64,000 nt of DNA from CALDTK01 sp963837005 (GTDB lineage: Bacteria; Bacteroidota; Bacteroidia; Chitinophagales; Saprospiraceae): contig CAWIMC010000001.1 in assembly GCA_963837005.1 (NCBI GenBank), positions 1,612,001-1,676,000 on the forward strand, read 5' to 3'. Positions 1 to 8,000 of the stretch are shown in pieces. The translations under genes were made by a program, and so were the position numbers. Each line of letters starts with the position of its first letter. Positions within the stretch are counted from its first letter, which is position 1. The notes below the pieces were generated by a model that saw only the letters and a program-made list of their open reading frames with translations, was not told where the DNA came from and searched no databases.

Positions 1-1
1 C

Positions 2-457
2 CGCGTGCCAAGAGGCCAGGTCGACGCCTACGGCGCCTTCCTCGTCGCTCACCTCAAGCCCCTCATCGACCGGACCTACCGCACACGACCCGAGCGCGAG
101 CACACCGCTATCGGAGGTTCGAGCCTCGGGGCACTCGCGAGCTTGTTGGTGGCGATGGAGTACCCACAGGTATTTGCAAAAGCTATGCTGCTGAGTCCCA
201 GCATCTGGGTCGATCCTATGCTCCCCACGGCCTGGCCAGAGCACACGCACGGCGACACGGCCGTATTTCTGTACGGCGGAATGAAGGAGTCAAAAGCCAG
301 CGCAAGCACCTTCAGCAAGCTCTACCGGGACCTGCTCGCCATCCACCGGCAGAAACGCCGCATGCACGTCCACGCTCACTTCGAACCCCTCGGCGTCCAC
401 AACGAAAGCGCCTGGGGGGCGGTCTTCCCTTACGCTATCACCACGCTCTTCCGTTAG
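2..457 (+). CDS. Esterase family alpha/beta hydrolase, C-terminal part (truncated by window edge)
   Basis: This is the C-terminal half of a putative esterase (esterase D / enterochelin esterase-like alpha/beta hydrolase). The reading frame is open from the window edge, so the GTG at 5 is unlikely to be the real start. A nucleophile elbow GGSSLG places the catalytic serine about 40 residues into the visible part. It is followed by the hydrophobic YPQVFAKAMLLSPS stretch usual for the family, and a histidine in GVHNESAWG near the end is the likely catalytic base. The stop lies 21 bp upstream of pepA on the same strand, so the two may be co-transcribed. The substrate cannot be told from the sequence. 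Confidence 0.8.
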   Translation, partial: RVPRGQVDAYGAFLVAHLKPLIDRTYRTRPEREHTAIGGSSLGALASLLVAMEYPQVFAKAMLLSPSIWVDPMLPTAWPEHTHGDTAVFLYGGMKESKASASTFSKLYRDLLAIHRQKRRMHVHAHFEPLGVHNESAWGAVFPYAITTLFR

Positions 458-478
458 GCCTTCCTTCAATCGTCTTTT

Positions 479-1888
479 ATGAACGTCCTCCTTCAAACCA
501 CTGCCCCCGCACCGACCGTTCAGCGCGTTCGACTGATCTCCGCAAAGGAATTCGAGACGCTCGAGGAGGTTGGTTTCGGTACGGCTTCCGCCAAAACAGT
601 CGGCGGGCTGGCAACCGACCCGACGGCCCCCGGCACCCTCCTGCTCGGCATCGGCGAGGCGAGCACCGGCGACTGCCTGCTCGCCGGTCGCAAACTGGTC
701 GTAGGCCTACGCGACACCCCACAAGACTTACACATCGCAACCGGCGACCTCCCTGCGGGGCCGCTCAAGGCCTTCGTTCGCGGCCTGCACATCGGACCAT
801 ACCAGGTGGACCTCTGGAAGGGTGAGCGGCCCGCTGCGCCACTCGACGATACGACGCTATACCTACAGAGCGATTTGGGCGGCGACCTCCAGGCGATGCT
901 CGCTGAGGCGAAGGCCATCGCCGATGGCCAACTAGCGGCCATGCACCTCGTCGACCGACCGGCCAACGCCAAGCGCCCCACAGACGTGGCCAAGTACATC
1001 ACCGACTTGGCGGGGTTGCACGGCTTCGAGGCCGAAGTCGTGGAGAGCGAAGCCCTGGAGATTCAAGGCTTCGGCGGCATTCTCGCCGTGGGCCGCGCCA
1101 GCGATCACCCGCCCTGCCTCGTCAAGCTGAAGTACGCAGGACCAGCCAGCGCCTACCACCTCGGGCTCATCGGCAAGGGCGTTACGTTTGACTCCGGTGG
1201 AATTAGCATCAAGGCCTCGAAGAATATGGGCTTTATGAAGAGCGACATCGGTGGCGCGGCCGCCGTGCTCGGCACCTTCGTCACCGCGGCAGGTCTCGGC
1301 CTTCCCGTAACGCTCACCGGCCTGATCCCGCTGGCCGAAAACGTCATCGCCGGCAACGCCTACCTCCCGAGTGACGTGATCCGCAACTACGGCGGCAAGA
1401 CCATCGAGATCACCGACACCGACGCCGAGGGGCGCTTGATGCTCGCCGACTCGCTCGCCTATCTCCCCGAACTCGCCACGCCAGACTTCACGATCGACGT
1501 GGCGACGCTCACGGGCAGCGCCGTGCAAACCTTTGGCTACGAATGTGCCGCCGCCTTTACGAACGACGACGAGGCCTACCGCCAACTAGCCGCCGCCGGG
1601 GACGCCGTCGGCGAACGCATTTGGCGCCTGCCGCTCTGGGAGGCGTACGAGTCCGAGCTCAAGTCCGACGTAGCCGACATCAAGCACTACCACGGCCTCC
1701 CCATCGCCGGGGCAATCAACGCCGCCAAGTTTCTGGAATATTTCGCCGCCGACAAAGCCCGCTGGATGCATCTCGATATCGCGGGTGTAGCTTTCGCGGC
1801 GTCGAGCTTCACCAAAGACCGTGCGGCGACCGGCTACGGCGTAGCCCTCCTTACTAGTTACCTGCAAAGCCTTACCCATGTCGATTAA
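479..1888 (+). CDS. pepA: Leucyl aminopeptidase (M17 cytosol aminopeptidase)
   Basis: Cytosolic two-metal aminopeptidase that removes N-terminal residues from peptides. At 469 residues it has normal family length, with a variable N-terminal domain and a catalytic domain from about residue 160. The metal-binding and catalytic region is visible: GKGVTFDSGG near residue 231 (lysine and aspartate) and the family signature TDTDAEGRL near residue 312. The ATG at 479 follows the esterase stop closely. The end overlaps the next gene by 11 bp, which suggests translational coupling. One copy of the dispersed hairpin element (GGAA-loop form) lies in the N-terminal, less conserved part and encodes ASAKT. 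Confidence 0.95.
   Translation: MNVLLQTTAPAPTVQRVRLISAKEFETLEEVGFGTASAKTVGGLATDPTAPGTLLLGIGEASTGDCLLAGRKLVVGLRDTPQDLHIATGDLPAGPLKAFVRGLHIGPYQVDLWKGERPAAPLDDTTLYLQSDLGGDLQAMLAEAKAIADGQLAAMHLVDRPANAKRPTDVAKYITDLAGLHGFEAEVVESEALEIQGFGGILAVGRASDHPPCLVKLKYAGPASAYHLGLIGKGVTFDSGGISIKASKNMGFMKSDIGGAAAVLGTFVTAAGLGLPVTLTGLIPLAENVIAGNAYLPSDVIRNYGGKTIEITDTDAEGRLMLADSLAYLPELATPDFTIDVATLTGSAVQTFGYECAAAFTNDDEAYRQLAAAGDAVGERIWRLPLWEAYESELKSDVADIKHYHGLPIAGAINAAKFLEYFAADKARWMHLDIAGVAFAASSFTKDRAATGYGVALLTSYLQSLTHVD
583..597 (-). repeat. Dispersed GNAA mini-hairpin element, GGAA loop
   Basis: On the minus strand reads GTTTT-GGC-GGAA-GCC. Lies inside pepA and encodes SAKT. Confidence 0.75.
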
Positions 1889-3050
1889 CTTCCTCTGCAT
1901 CGCCGAAGAAGTCAAAGGCGAAACCTTCATGAAGGCACTCAAGGAGGCCGGCTGTAAGGTCTTCGTCGTGACGCGCGAGAAGTCGCAGCACAAAGCTTGG
2001 CCGAAGCAGTACATCGACGAGTTCTTCGTGCAGCCGGACTCGCGCGACAAGCCCCACGACCGCCAGACCATGATCGCGGGCACGGCCTGGCTCATGCAGG
2101 AGCACGGCATCGACCGCGTCGTGGCCCTCGACGATTTCGACGTCGAAGACGCCGCCCTGATCAGGGAGGAGTTCAGAATACCCGGCATGGGACAGACCAC
2201 GGCGCGGCACTTCCGCGACAAGCTCGCCATGCGCGTCCTCGCAAAGGAGCATGGCGTCCCGTCGCCAGCCTTTAGTGCGATGTTTAAGCGGGAGCAAGTC
2301 CGCGACTTCTGCGAGGCGACTCCCGGTCCCTACGTCATCAAGCCCCGCAGCGAAGCGTCTGCCTCCGGAATCCGCAAGGTGGCCAATTGCGAGGAGGCCC
2401 TTCGGGTCTATGACGAGCTGGGCGAGCAGGCCTATCGCTTCCTCATCGAATCGTTCGCCCCAGGGCAGGTGTTCCACGTCGACGCCCTCATCCGAGAGCA
2501 CAAGGTTCAGTTCGTCCGCTCGAGCGCCTACGTCGATCCGCCCCTCAGCATCGTCCAGGGCGGCGGCACCTTCCAAACGCGAACCCTCGATAAGGATTCG
2601 ACCGACAGCAAAGAGTTGGCCGAGCTCACGGCACACGTCATGAAATCCTTCGGGCTCCGTTTTAGCGCAAGCCACACCGAATGGATCAGGGATGCCGAGG
2701 GGCGCTTTCTGTTTCTCGAAACTTCGAGCCGCGTAGGCGGTGCACACATCTCCGACATGGTGCTACACGCTACCGGCGTAGACCTCTGGGCAGAGTGGGC
2801 GAAGCTGGAGTTAGCGGAATTTACGAAGGGCGACTACACCGCTCCGAAGGACAACGGACGCTTTGCGGCAATTACAATTCGGACCGTCGCAGAGGAGTGG
2901 CCTCAGTTCCAAGACGTACAGCTCGACGTCGACGTGCAACACATTCCGAAGCGCTACCACGCTGCTGTGGTGTACAGTTCGGATAAGCTAGATCGCGTAG
3001 CAGCGGCTCAGACCAAGCTCTACCACGAGCTACGGCAGCGGTTTGGGTAA
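1878..3050 (+). CDS. ATP-grasp domain enzyme of unknown substrate
   Basis: A 390-residue ATP-grasp carboxylate-amine/thiol ligase-type protein. It has a pre-ATP-grasp Rossmann-like N-terminus (residues 1-100, FLCIAEEVKGETF), then the RDKLAMRVLAKEHGVPSP segment typical of ATP-grasp proteins. The nucleotide-binding lysine region is YVIKPRSEASASGI near residue 155, and the metal/ATP-binding FLFLETSSRVGG near residue 280 corresponds to the glutamate/asparagine motif. The start overlaps the last codons of pepA. The sequence does not identify the product made. By analogy with similar proteins it could join small carboxylates to amines or amino acids, but this is inference. Pairing with an aminopeptidase is suggestive of peptide or amino-acid metabolism, no more. 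Confidence 0.85.
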   Translation: MSINFLCIAEEVKGETFMKALKEAGCKVFVVTREKSQHKAWPKQYIDEFFVQPDSRDKPHDRQTMIAGTAWLMQEHGIDRVVALDDFDVEDAALIREEFRIPGMGQTTARHFRDKLAMRVLAKEHGVPSPAFSAMFKREQVRDFCEATPGPYVIKPRSEASASGIRKVANCEEALRVYDELGEQAYRFLIESFAPGQVFHVDALIREHKVQFVRSSAYVDPPLSIVQGGGTFQTRTLDKDSTDSKELAELTAHVMKSFGLRFSASHTEWIRDAEGRFLFLETSSRVGGAHISDMVLHATGVDLWAEWAKLELAEFTKGDYTAPKDNGRFAAITIRTVAEEWPQFQDVQLDVDVQHIPKRYHAAVVYSSDKLDRVAAAQTKLYHELRQRFG

Positions 3051-3053
3051 GGG

Positions 3054-3068
3054 GGCTTCCGCCAAAAC
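3054..3068 (-). repeat. Dispersed GNAA mini-hairpin element, GGAA loop, intergenic
   Basis: Minus strand GTTTT-GGC-GGAA-GCC. It sits three bases after the ATP-grasp stop codon, between two convergent genes. Confidence 0.8.
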
Positions 3069-3077
3069 GACCTTCCG

Positions 3078-3566
3078 CTACGATACTCGCCGACGCGAAA
3101 ACTCCGCGCGCGTCTGCTGCTTGACCTGGCGCCAGAGTCGAATAATGAGCGTCACAGGGAGCGCTACCGCTCCGAGCACCGCGCCCGAACACACGAACAC
3201 CGTCATGTCCCGCAGGTAAGTGCCCCAGAGGATGGCCTCCTCGCCGCTCGCGTAGAGGAACATGGCATCGAGACCTTCGGCGTCCACGAGGTTCTGGACG
3301 TTGTTGAGTGTCAAGATCGCGTACAGGATAATCGGGACGCAAAGGATCGTAAAAACACCCTTCGCCCACCGGGGCCGCAGCCAGAAGGTCTGGTTGGCAA
3401 AAAGCAGCAGCCGGGCTAGCGTAACGAACGAATACGCGTTCGTGGCGATGGCCCCCGCGTGAGCGTAGATTCCAAACTTGACGTAGGGTGGGACACAAAG
3501 CGCCGCGGCGATGGCGAGCGCCAATCCGATCCACAGTAGCTCGAGGAGGACGGCGTTGGCTTTCAA
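3078..3566 (-). CDS. Small integral membrane protein, unknown function
   Basis: A 162-residue protein that I do not recognise. Four hydrophobic segments are visible (about residues 6-28, 42-57, 68-86 and 115-142), with a basic C-terminal tail (RLWRQVKQQTRAEFSRRRVS), so it is probably an inner-membrane protein with a cytosolic C-terminus. The start used is TTG at 3566, since no ATG gives an equally complete first membrane segment. It stands alone between the convergent ATP-grasp gene and the broken ABC exporter, so its neighbours say nothing about its role. Confidence 0.6.
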   Translation of the reverse strand: MKANAVLLELLWIGLALAIAAALCVPPYVKFGIYAHAGAIATNAYSFVTLARLLLFANQTFWLRPRWAKGVFTILCVPIILYAILTLNNVQNLVDAEGLDAMFLYASGEEAILWGTYLRDMTVFVCSGAVLGAVALPVTLIIRLWRQVKQQTRAEFSRRRVS

Positions 3567-3661
3567 AGTCGAGGGATTGGAACGCGAAAAAAAGAGGTCT
3601 ACTGCGCGAAAACGACTAAGGGAAGCGAAAAGATAAACCAGCCACCACCCCGAACCAGCGC

Positions 3662-5465
3662 CTAGCCTACGACGCTATCTGCCGCTTCGAGCCGCTGTCG
3701 TTCGAATTGCTCCGCGTAGTAGCCCTCGCCGTGAAGCAGCTCTTCGTGCGTGCCCTCCTCCACGATGCGACCGTCGTCGATGACGATAATCTTATCGAAG
3801 TCGAGCAAGGAGTAGATCCGGTGCGTGATCACGATGGCCGTTTTGTCGGCCAGCTCATTGTTGAGGTAGCCGAGGATGCGAGCTTCGGTACTCGTGTCGA
3901 CGGCGCTCAGAGAGTCGTCTAGGATCACGATGTCTGGACTCTTGATGAGTGCTCGCGCTAGGCTCACGCGCTGCTTTTGCCCACCGCTCAGGGTTACGCC
4001 GCGCTCGCCGACCAGCGTCTCGTAGCGCTCAGGTAGCTCCTCGATGTCCTCGTGGACAGCCGCGTAGCCGGCGTAGCGCTGGATGGTCGCGAGGTCGGGC
4101 TTGGTCCCGTCCACACCAAAGGCAATGTTTTCGGCAACGGTGTCCGAGAAGAGGAAGACCTCCTGCGGCACGTACCCGATGCGTTGGCGCAGGTGCGAGA
4201 GGTCGCGCTCACGCAGGTCGATGCCATCGAGTTTGACGCTCCCGGAGGCCGGGTCGAAATTGCGCAGGAGGACCTCGGCGATGGTGGACTTTCCGCTGCC
4301 GGTTTTGCCGATAACGGCCATCTTCTGTCCTGCGCCGAGATGGAAGCTCACGTCCTTGAGGGCGTGTGCGCCGCCTGGATAGGTAAAGTCGACGTGCTCG
4401 AAGGTGATCTCGCCGTTCAGGGCTCCGCTCGTGGGCTTGGCCGTAGAGACGATCTCCGGTTTTTCCGAAAGGAACTCATTGATGCGCTTCTGGCTGGCCT
4501 CGGCTTGCTGCACGATCGACGCGATCCAACCGACGGCGGTCACTGGCCAGGTCAGCATGTTGACGTAAATCACGAATTCGGCTACGTTGCCCGCCGAGAT
4601 CTCCCCGCGCATCACCTGCAGCCCACCGACATAGACCGTGATGATCGTAGAGGCCCCGATGAGGAAGATCATAATCGGGAAGAAGGCCGCATCGACGACC
4701 GCCAGCCCCATCGATTTCTTGCGGTAGTCCTCGGTCTGCTCCGCGAACACCTTCGCCAGCGAGCCTTCCTGCGTGTAGCTCTTTACTACACGGATGCCGG
4801 AGTAGACCTCCTGCGCGGTGCTCGTCAAGACAGGCCACCTGCTGCTGGATCACCGTCGATCGGCGGTTGATTAGGTCGGAGACGTAGTAGATCGAGATGC
4901 TCAGGATCGGCAGTGGCGCGAGGCTCCAGAGCGTAAGTTCGACGTTGACGCTCAGCATGGCGTACATCGCAAAAACAAAGGTGCTCACGAGGTTGACGCC
5001 ATACAGGACGGCCGGCCCGAGGTAGTTGCGCACGTTGTTGACGTCCTCCGAGACGCGGCTCATCAGGTCGCCGGTCTTGTTGCGGCGGTAGAAGGCGCGA
5101 CTCAGCTTCTGGTAGTGCCCGTAGATATCGCGCCGCAGATCGTACTCGATGAGGCGCGACACCACGATGATCGTCTGCCGCATGAAGTACATAAACACGC
5201 CCATCAGCAGCGCGAGTAGCAGGACGAGTCCGCCGAACAACAACAGCGTAGTACCCAGCGAGTCAAACAGCGCCTCGCGCGCCGCCGGAAAGGCCTCGAC
5301 GCTGCGGTAGAAGCCGAGGTTCTCGACAACGAGGTCTAGCGCCTCCCGGATCACCTGCGGCTGCAGTACGCGGAAGTAATTGCTGAGGCTCACGAAGACA
5401 ATACCCGCGAGAATGCGCCACTTGTACTGGAGGAAGTAGCGGTTGAGGTAGGCAAGGTTCTTCAA
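3662..5465 (-). pseudogene. ABC exporter (MdlB/MsbA-like, TMD-NBD) split by a single-base frameshift
   Basis: Together two frames encode a complete half-size ABC exporter of about 600 residues. The first (5465 down to about 4833) has six-helix TMD elements, starting TTG with KNLAYLNRYFLQYKW. The second (about 4831 down to 3662) begins LTSTAQEVYSGIRVVKSY, the normal continuation of the TMD, then carries the ATPase with Walker A VIGKTGSGKST, signature LSGGQKQRVSL and Walker B IVILDDSLSAVD. Removing one base near 4832 restores QQQVAVLTSTAQEVYSG without loss of any residue. All ATPase motifs are intact, so the lesion is either a sequencing/assembly error or a very young mutation. A programmed shift seems unlikely because I see no slippery heptamer there. 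Exporters of this family work as dimers in the inner membrane on lipids or drugs. Confidence 0.85.
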
Positions 5466-5480
5466 GGCGGGGCATTAGCG

Positions 5481-5495
5481 GGCTTTCGCCAAAAC
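5481..5495 (-). repeat. Dispersed GNAA mini-hairpin element, exact consensus, intergenic
   Basis: Minus strand exact GTTTTGGCGAAAGCC, 15 bp upstream of the ABC exporter start and pointing toward it. Confidence 0.85.
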
Positions 5496-5581
5496 GGGGC
5501 GCGGGCAGTCGGGAGCGGGCGGACTTCGTCGGCACGGCGGCCAAACAACGAACCGGGAGGGCGACCGTTAGGTTTCAGGGC

Positions 5582-5589
5582 TATTTTAG
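5582..5589 (+). promoter_or_regulatory. Possible -7 promoter element TATTTTAG
   Basis: TATTTTAG fits the Bacteroidota TAnnTTnG pattern and lies 18 bp upstream of the CotH gene ATG. The same GGCTATTTTAG string occurs upstream of the TPR gene at 10858. I see no convincing -33 TTTG at the right distance. Confidence 0.4.
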
Positions 5590-5607
5590 CTCGTGTAAAA
5601 TATACTT

Positions 5608-7284
5608 ATGCTGTCCTTCCCGACTAGAGACGTTCCAGGGTCAAGCGCCGCGGATGCTGTTCGTCGGGGTCTTCTGCTGTTGTCCTGTGCCCTCGCGACC
5701 GGCAGTGCCTTCGGGCAGCGTTTTAGCGGCAGCACCCTCCCCTTGCTCCTTATTGACGCCGCGCGTTGGGAAATTCCCGACGAGCCGAAGGTCCTCACCC
5801 GGATGCGGCTGATCGATAATGGACCGGGCGTTTACAATCGCCTTATCGATCCTCCACGAGCGTACAACAGTTACGTCGGGATCGAGCAACGCGGCTCCTC
5901 GTCGCTAGACCTATTCCCAAAGGTGGGCTACAAGCTCGAACTACGCACCCGAGCAAATGTGGACACGACGGCTTCGCTACTCGGCATGCCTGAGGAAGGC
6001 GACTGGGTGTTGCACGGCCCCTACTCGGACAAGACCCTTATCCGTAATGCCTTCACGTACACGCTCGCGGCCCGTCTCGGCGAGTATGCCCCCCGTACGC
6101 GGATGGTAGAATTGGTACTCAAAGGCGACAACGTCGGCATCTACGCCCTCGTCGAGGCCATCAAACGCGACAAGAACCGCGTCGATATTTCTACCCTCAG
6201 CCCCGACGAAAACACCGGCGACGACCTCACGGGCGGATACATCCTCAAAGTCGATAAGGTCACTGGCGAGGACTTGTCGCTCGACCCCTTCATTGTATTA
6301 CCGAGACGCAATCGCGGGGGGCAGGACAAGACGCAGTTGTTGCTGCACTACCCAAAGCCGCAAAACATCAGCGCAGCGCAGCGCAGCTACATCACCGCAT
6401 GGATGAGCGACTTCGAGCGCAGGCTCGCGAGCGAGGCCTTCGAAGATCCCCTAGACGGCTACGGCGCAGTAATCGATGAACGGAGCTTCGTAGATTTTCT
6501 GCTCATCAACGAGATCACCCGCAACGTCGACGGGTATCGCCTCAGCACCTACCTGTACAAAGATAAAGACAGCAAGGGTGGCCGCCTACACATGGGCCCG
6601 GTGTGGGACTTCAACCTCGCTATCGGCAACGCCGATTACTGTCAGGGTGACCTGGCGGAGGGGTGGTCACTGGAGTTCGAGCAGTACTGCCCGGGGGACG
6701 GGTTTCAGGGCCCGTTCTGGTACGCGCGGCTGTGGACCTCGTACCCATTTCGCGCGGCAACAGCAGCGCGGTGGCGCACGCTGCGACAGTCGGGGTCGGC
6801 CCTCAGCGACGAAGTGCTCTATGGAATGTACGACAGTCTTGCGGCGGTCGTCTCTGGCGAGCCAGCCCGGCGCAACTTCGAGCGCTGGCCCGTGCTCGGG
6901 GAGTACACCTGGCCCAATGCGTACGTGCCTTCTTCACACGCCGACGCACTGGCTTTCGCCAAAACCTTCCTCCGGCGGCGAATAACGTGGCTCGATGCGC
7001 AGTTTGCGCGAATCACGAGTGTCACCGAGGTCGGGACTGAGCAGCTACGGCTTTACCCAAATCCCGGAACCGGAGGAGCAGTACGCGTAGCTGGCCTCAG
7101 CAGCGAGGATTACCCAGCGCAAGTGACCTGGTCGGATGCCGTAGGGCGAAGCGTCGGCTTCGAGGTGCTGGACAGTGGTGGGGCGCTCGTTGGTCCAGGG
7201 CCTGCGGGACTGTATTTCTATCGCATCACCACCGCTGGTGGCACCCTTCACGCAGGCAAGTGGCTCAGTAGCCGTGCCGACTAG
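5608..7284 (+). CDS. CotH-family protein kinase-like secreted protein with T9SS C-terminal sorting domain
   Basis: 558 residues. The N-terminus has a hydrophobic signal-like segment (GLLLLSCALATGSAFGQ). The CotH kinase-fold domain spans roughly residues 45-400. Its motifs include YKLELR, LHGPYSDKTLIRNAF, GIYALVEAIKRDKNRVDI (nucleotide/phosphotransfer region) and VWDFNLAIGNAD (the D-F-N metal-binding segment). The C-terminal 85 residues have the form of a type A T9SS sorting domain: LYPNP at about residue 488, a VTWSDAVGR strand, and a final GLYFYRITTAGG...GKW. This predicts export through the outer membrane and anchoring on the cell surface. CotH proteins phosphorylate spore-coat proteins in Bacillus; the substrate here is unknown. 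One exact hairpin element encodes AFAKT just before the sorting domain. Confidence 0.88.
   Translation: MLSFPTRDVPGSSAADAVRRGLLLLSCALATGSAFGQRFSGSTLPLLLIDAARWEIPDEPKVLTRMRLIDNGPGVYNRLIDPPRAYNSYVGIEQRGSSSLDLFPKVGYKLELRTRANVDTTASLLGMPEEGDWVLHGPYSDKTLIRNAFTYTLAARLGEYAPRTRMVELVLKGDNVGIYALVEAIKRDKNRVDISTLSPDENTGDDLTGGYILKVDKVTGEDLSLDPFIVLPRRNRGGQDKTQLLLHYPKPQNISAAQRSYITAWMSDFERRLASEAFEDPLDGYGAVIDERSFVDFLLINEITRNVDGYRLSTYLYKDKDSKGGRLHMGPVWDFNLAIGNADYCQGDLAEGWSLEFEQYCPGDGFQGPFWYARLWTSYPFRAATAARWRTLRQSGSALSDEVLYGMYDSLAAVVSGEPARRNFERWPVLGEYTWPNAYVPSSHADALAFAKTFLRRRITWLDAQFARITSVTEVGTEQLRLYPNPGTGGAVRVAGLSSEDYPAQVTWSDAVGRSVGFEVLDSGGALVGPGPAGLYFYRITTAGGTLHAGKWLSSRAD
6951..6965 (-). repeat. Dispersed GNAA mini-hairpin element, exact consensus
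   Basis: Within the CotH gene, encoding AFAKT in the linker before the sorting domain. Confidence 0.85.
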
Positions 7285-7336
7285 CTACCATCAGCCCTTC
7301 GAGCTTCCTGGGAATCCTGCGATGGTGAGCCACCAC

Positions 7337-7921
7337 TTACTCTTTCTCGCCCCAACGGTAGATTCCTGTGAGATCGAAGCCCGCCAGATCCAACACGCGG
7401 TTCGTGACCGTCCGCGCCAGCGCCTCGAAGTCGGATGGCATCGAGTAAAAGCTCGGGTTGCACCCACTGATGATCGCGCCGGCCTCCGTAAGCGCCACCA
7501 TGTTGCGGAGGTGGAGAAGGCTGTAAGGCTTGTCGCGCGGACACAAGATGAGGCGGCGGCGCTCCTTGAGCGCGACATCGCAGGCCCGCGTGAGTAGGTC
7601 GTCGCTGAGGCCGTTGGCCACGCGGCCGAGAGTCCCCATCGAGCAGGGACAGACCACGACGGTGTCGTAGCGTGCCGAACCCGAGGCGAAGGGGGCATTA
7701 AAATCGTGCTTGTCGTAGTAGTCGAAGGGGTAGTCGGCGTAAGACTTAGCGCCGAGCTCTAGCTCCCAGTTGTACTTGGCGTTGTCGCTCATCACGATGC
7801 CGACAGCGTCCCACTGCTCGCGCAGGGGGCCCGCGAGGTCGTCCATGATCACCTTCGCGTAAATCGATCCGGAGGAGCCCCCAATGCCGAGGACGATGCG
7901 TTTGGGGTGCGTGGTAGTCAT
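7337..7921 (-). CDS. ubiX: Flavin prenyltransferase UbiX
   Basis: A 194-residue protein of normal length for UbiX/Pad1, which attaches a dimethylallyl group to FMN to make prenylated FMN for UbiD-type decarboxylases. The N-terminal FMN-binding Rossmann strand RIVLGIGGSSGSIYAKVIMDDL is clear. VVCPCSMGTLGRVANGLSDDLLTRACDVALKERRRLILCPRD is the usual central core, and the family LHLRNMVALTEAGAII stretch follows. The ATG at 7921 diverges from comEC. No ubiD lies in the window, so the decarboxylase partner must be elsewhere, probably serving menaquinone biosynthesis (inference). Confidence 0.93.
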   Translation of the reverse strand: MTTTHPKRIVLGIGGSSGSIYAKVIMDDLAGPLREQWDAVGIVMSDNAKYNWELELGAKSYADYPFDYYDKHDFNAPFASGSARYDTVVVCPCSMGTLGRVANGLSDDLLTRACDVALKERRRLILCPRDKPYSLLHLRNMVALTEAGAIISGCNPSFYSMPSDFEALARTVTNRVLDLAGFDLTGIYRWGEKE

Positions 7922-7962
7922 AGCCTGGCGTAAAGGAAGGCCAACGGGCGGGACGCGTGAGG

Positions 7963-7977
7963 GTTTTGGCGAAAGCC
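7963..7977 (+). repeat. Dispersed GNAA mini-hairpin element, exact consensus, upstream of comEC
   Basis: Exact GTTTTGGCGAAAGCC between ubiX and comEC. Its TTTTG may double as the -33 box of the comEC promoter. Confidence 0.85.
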
Positions 7978-7996
7978 CGTCCTTGCTCTACCTTCC
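7965..7996 (+). promoter_or_regulatory. Possible comEC promoter, TTTG-N20-TACCTTCC
   Basis: TTTG inside the hairpin element is followed after 20 bases by TACCTTCC, close to the Bacteroidota -33/-7 arrangement. The octamer ends only four bases before the ATG at 8001, so a transcript from here would be nearly leaderless. Confidence 0.35.
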
Positions 7997-8000
7997 AGCG

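Noticed and set aside
4302..4319. GTTTTGCCGATAACGGC resembles the swapped-stem hairpin class
   Set aside because: It encodes the Walker A motif VIGKT of the ABC transporter, where the codons are constrained, and the loop would have six bases. Probably coincidence.
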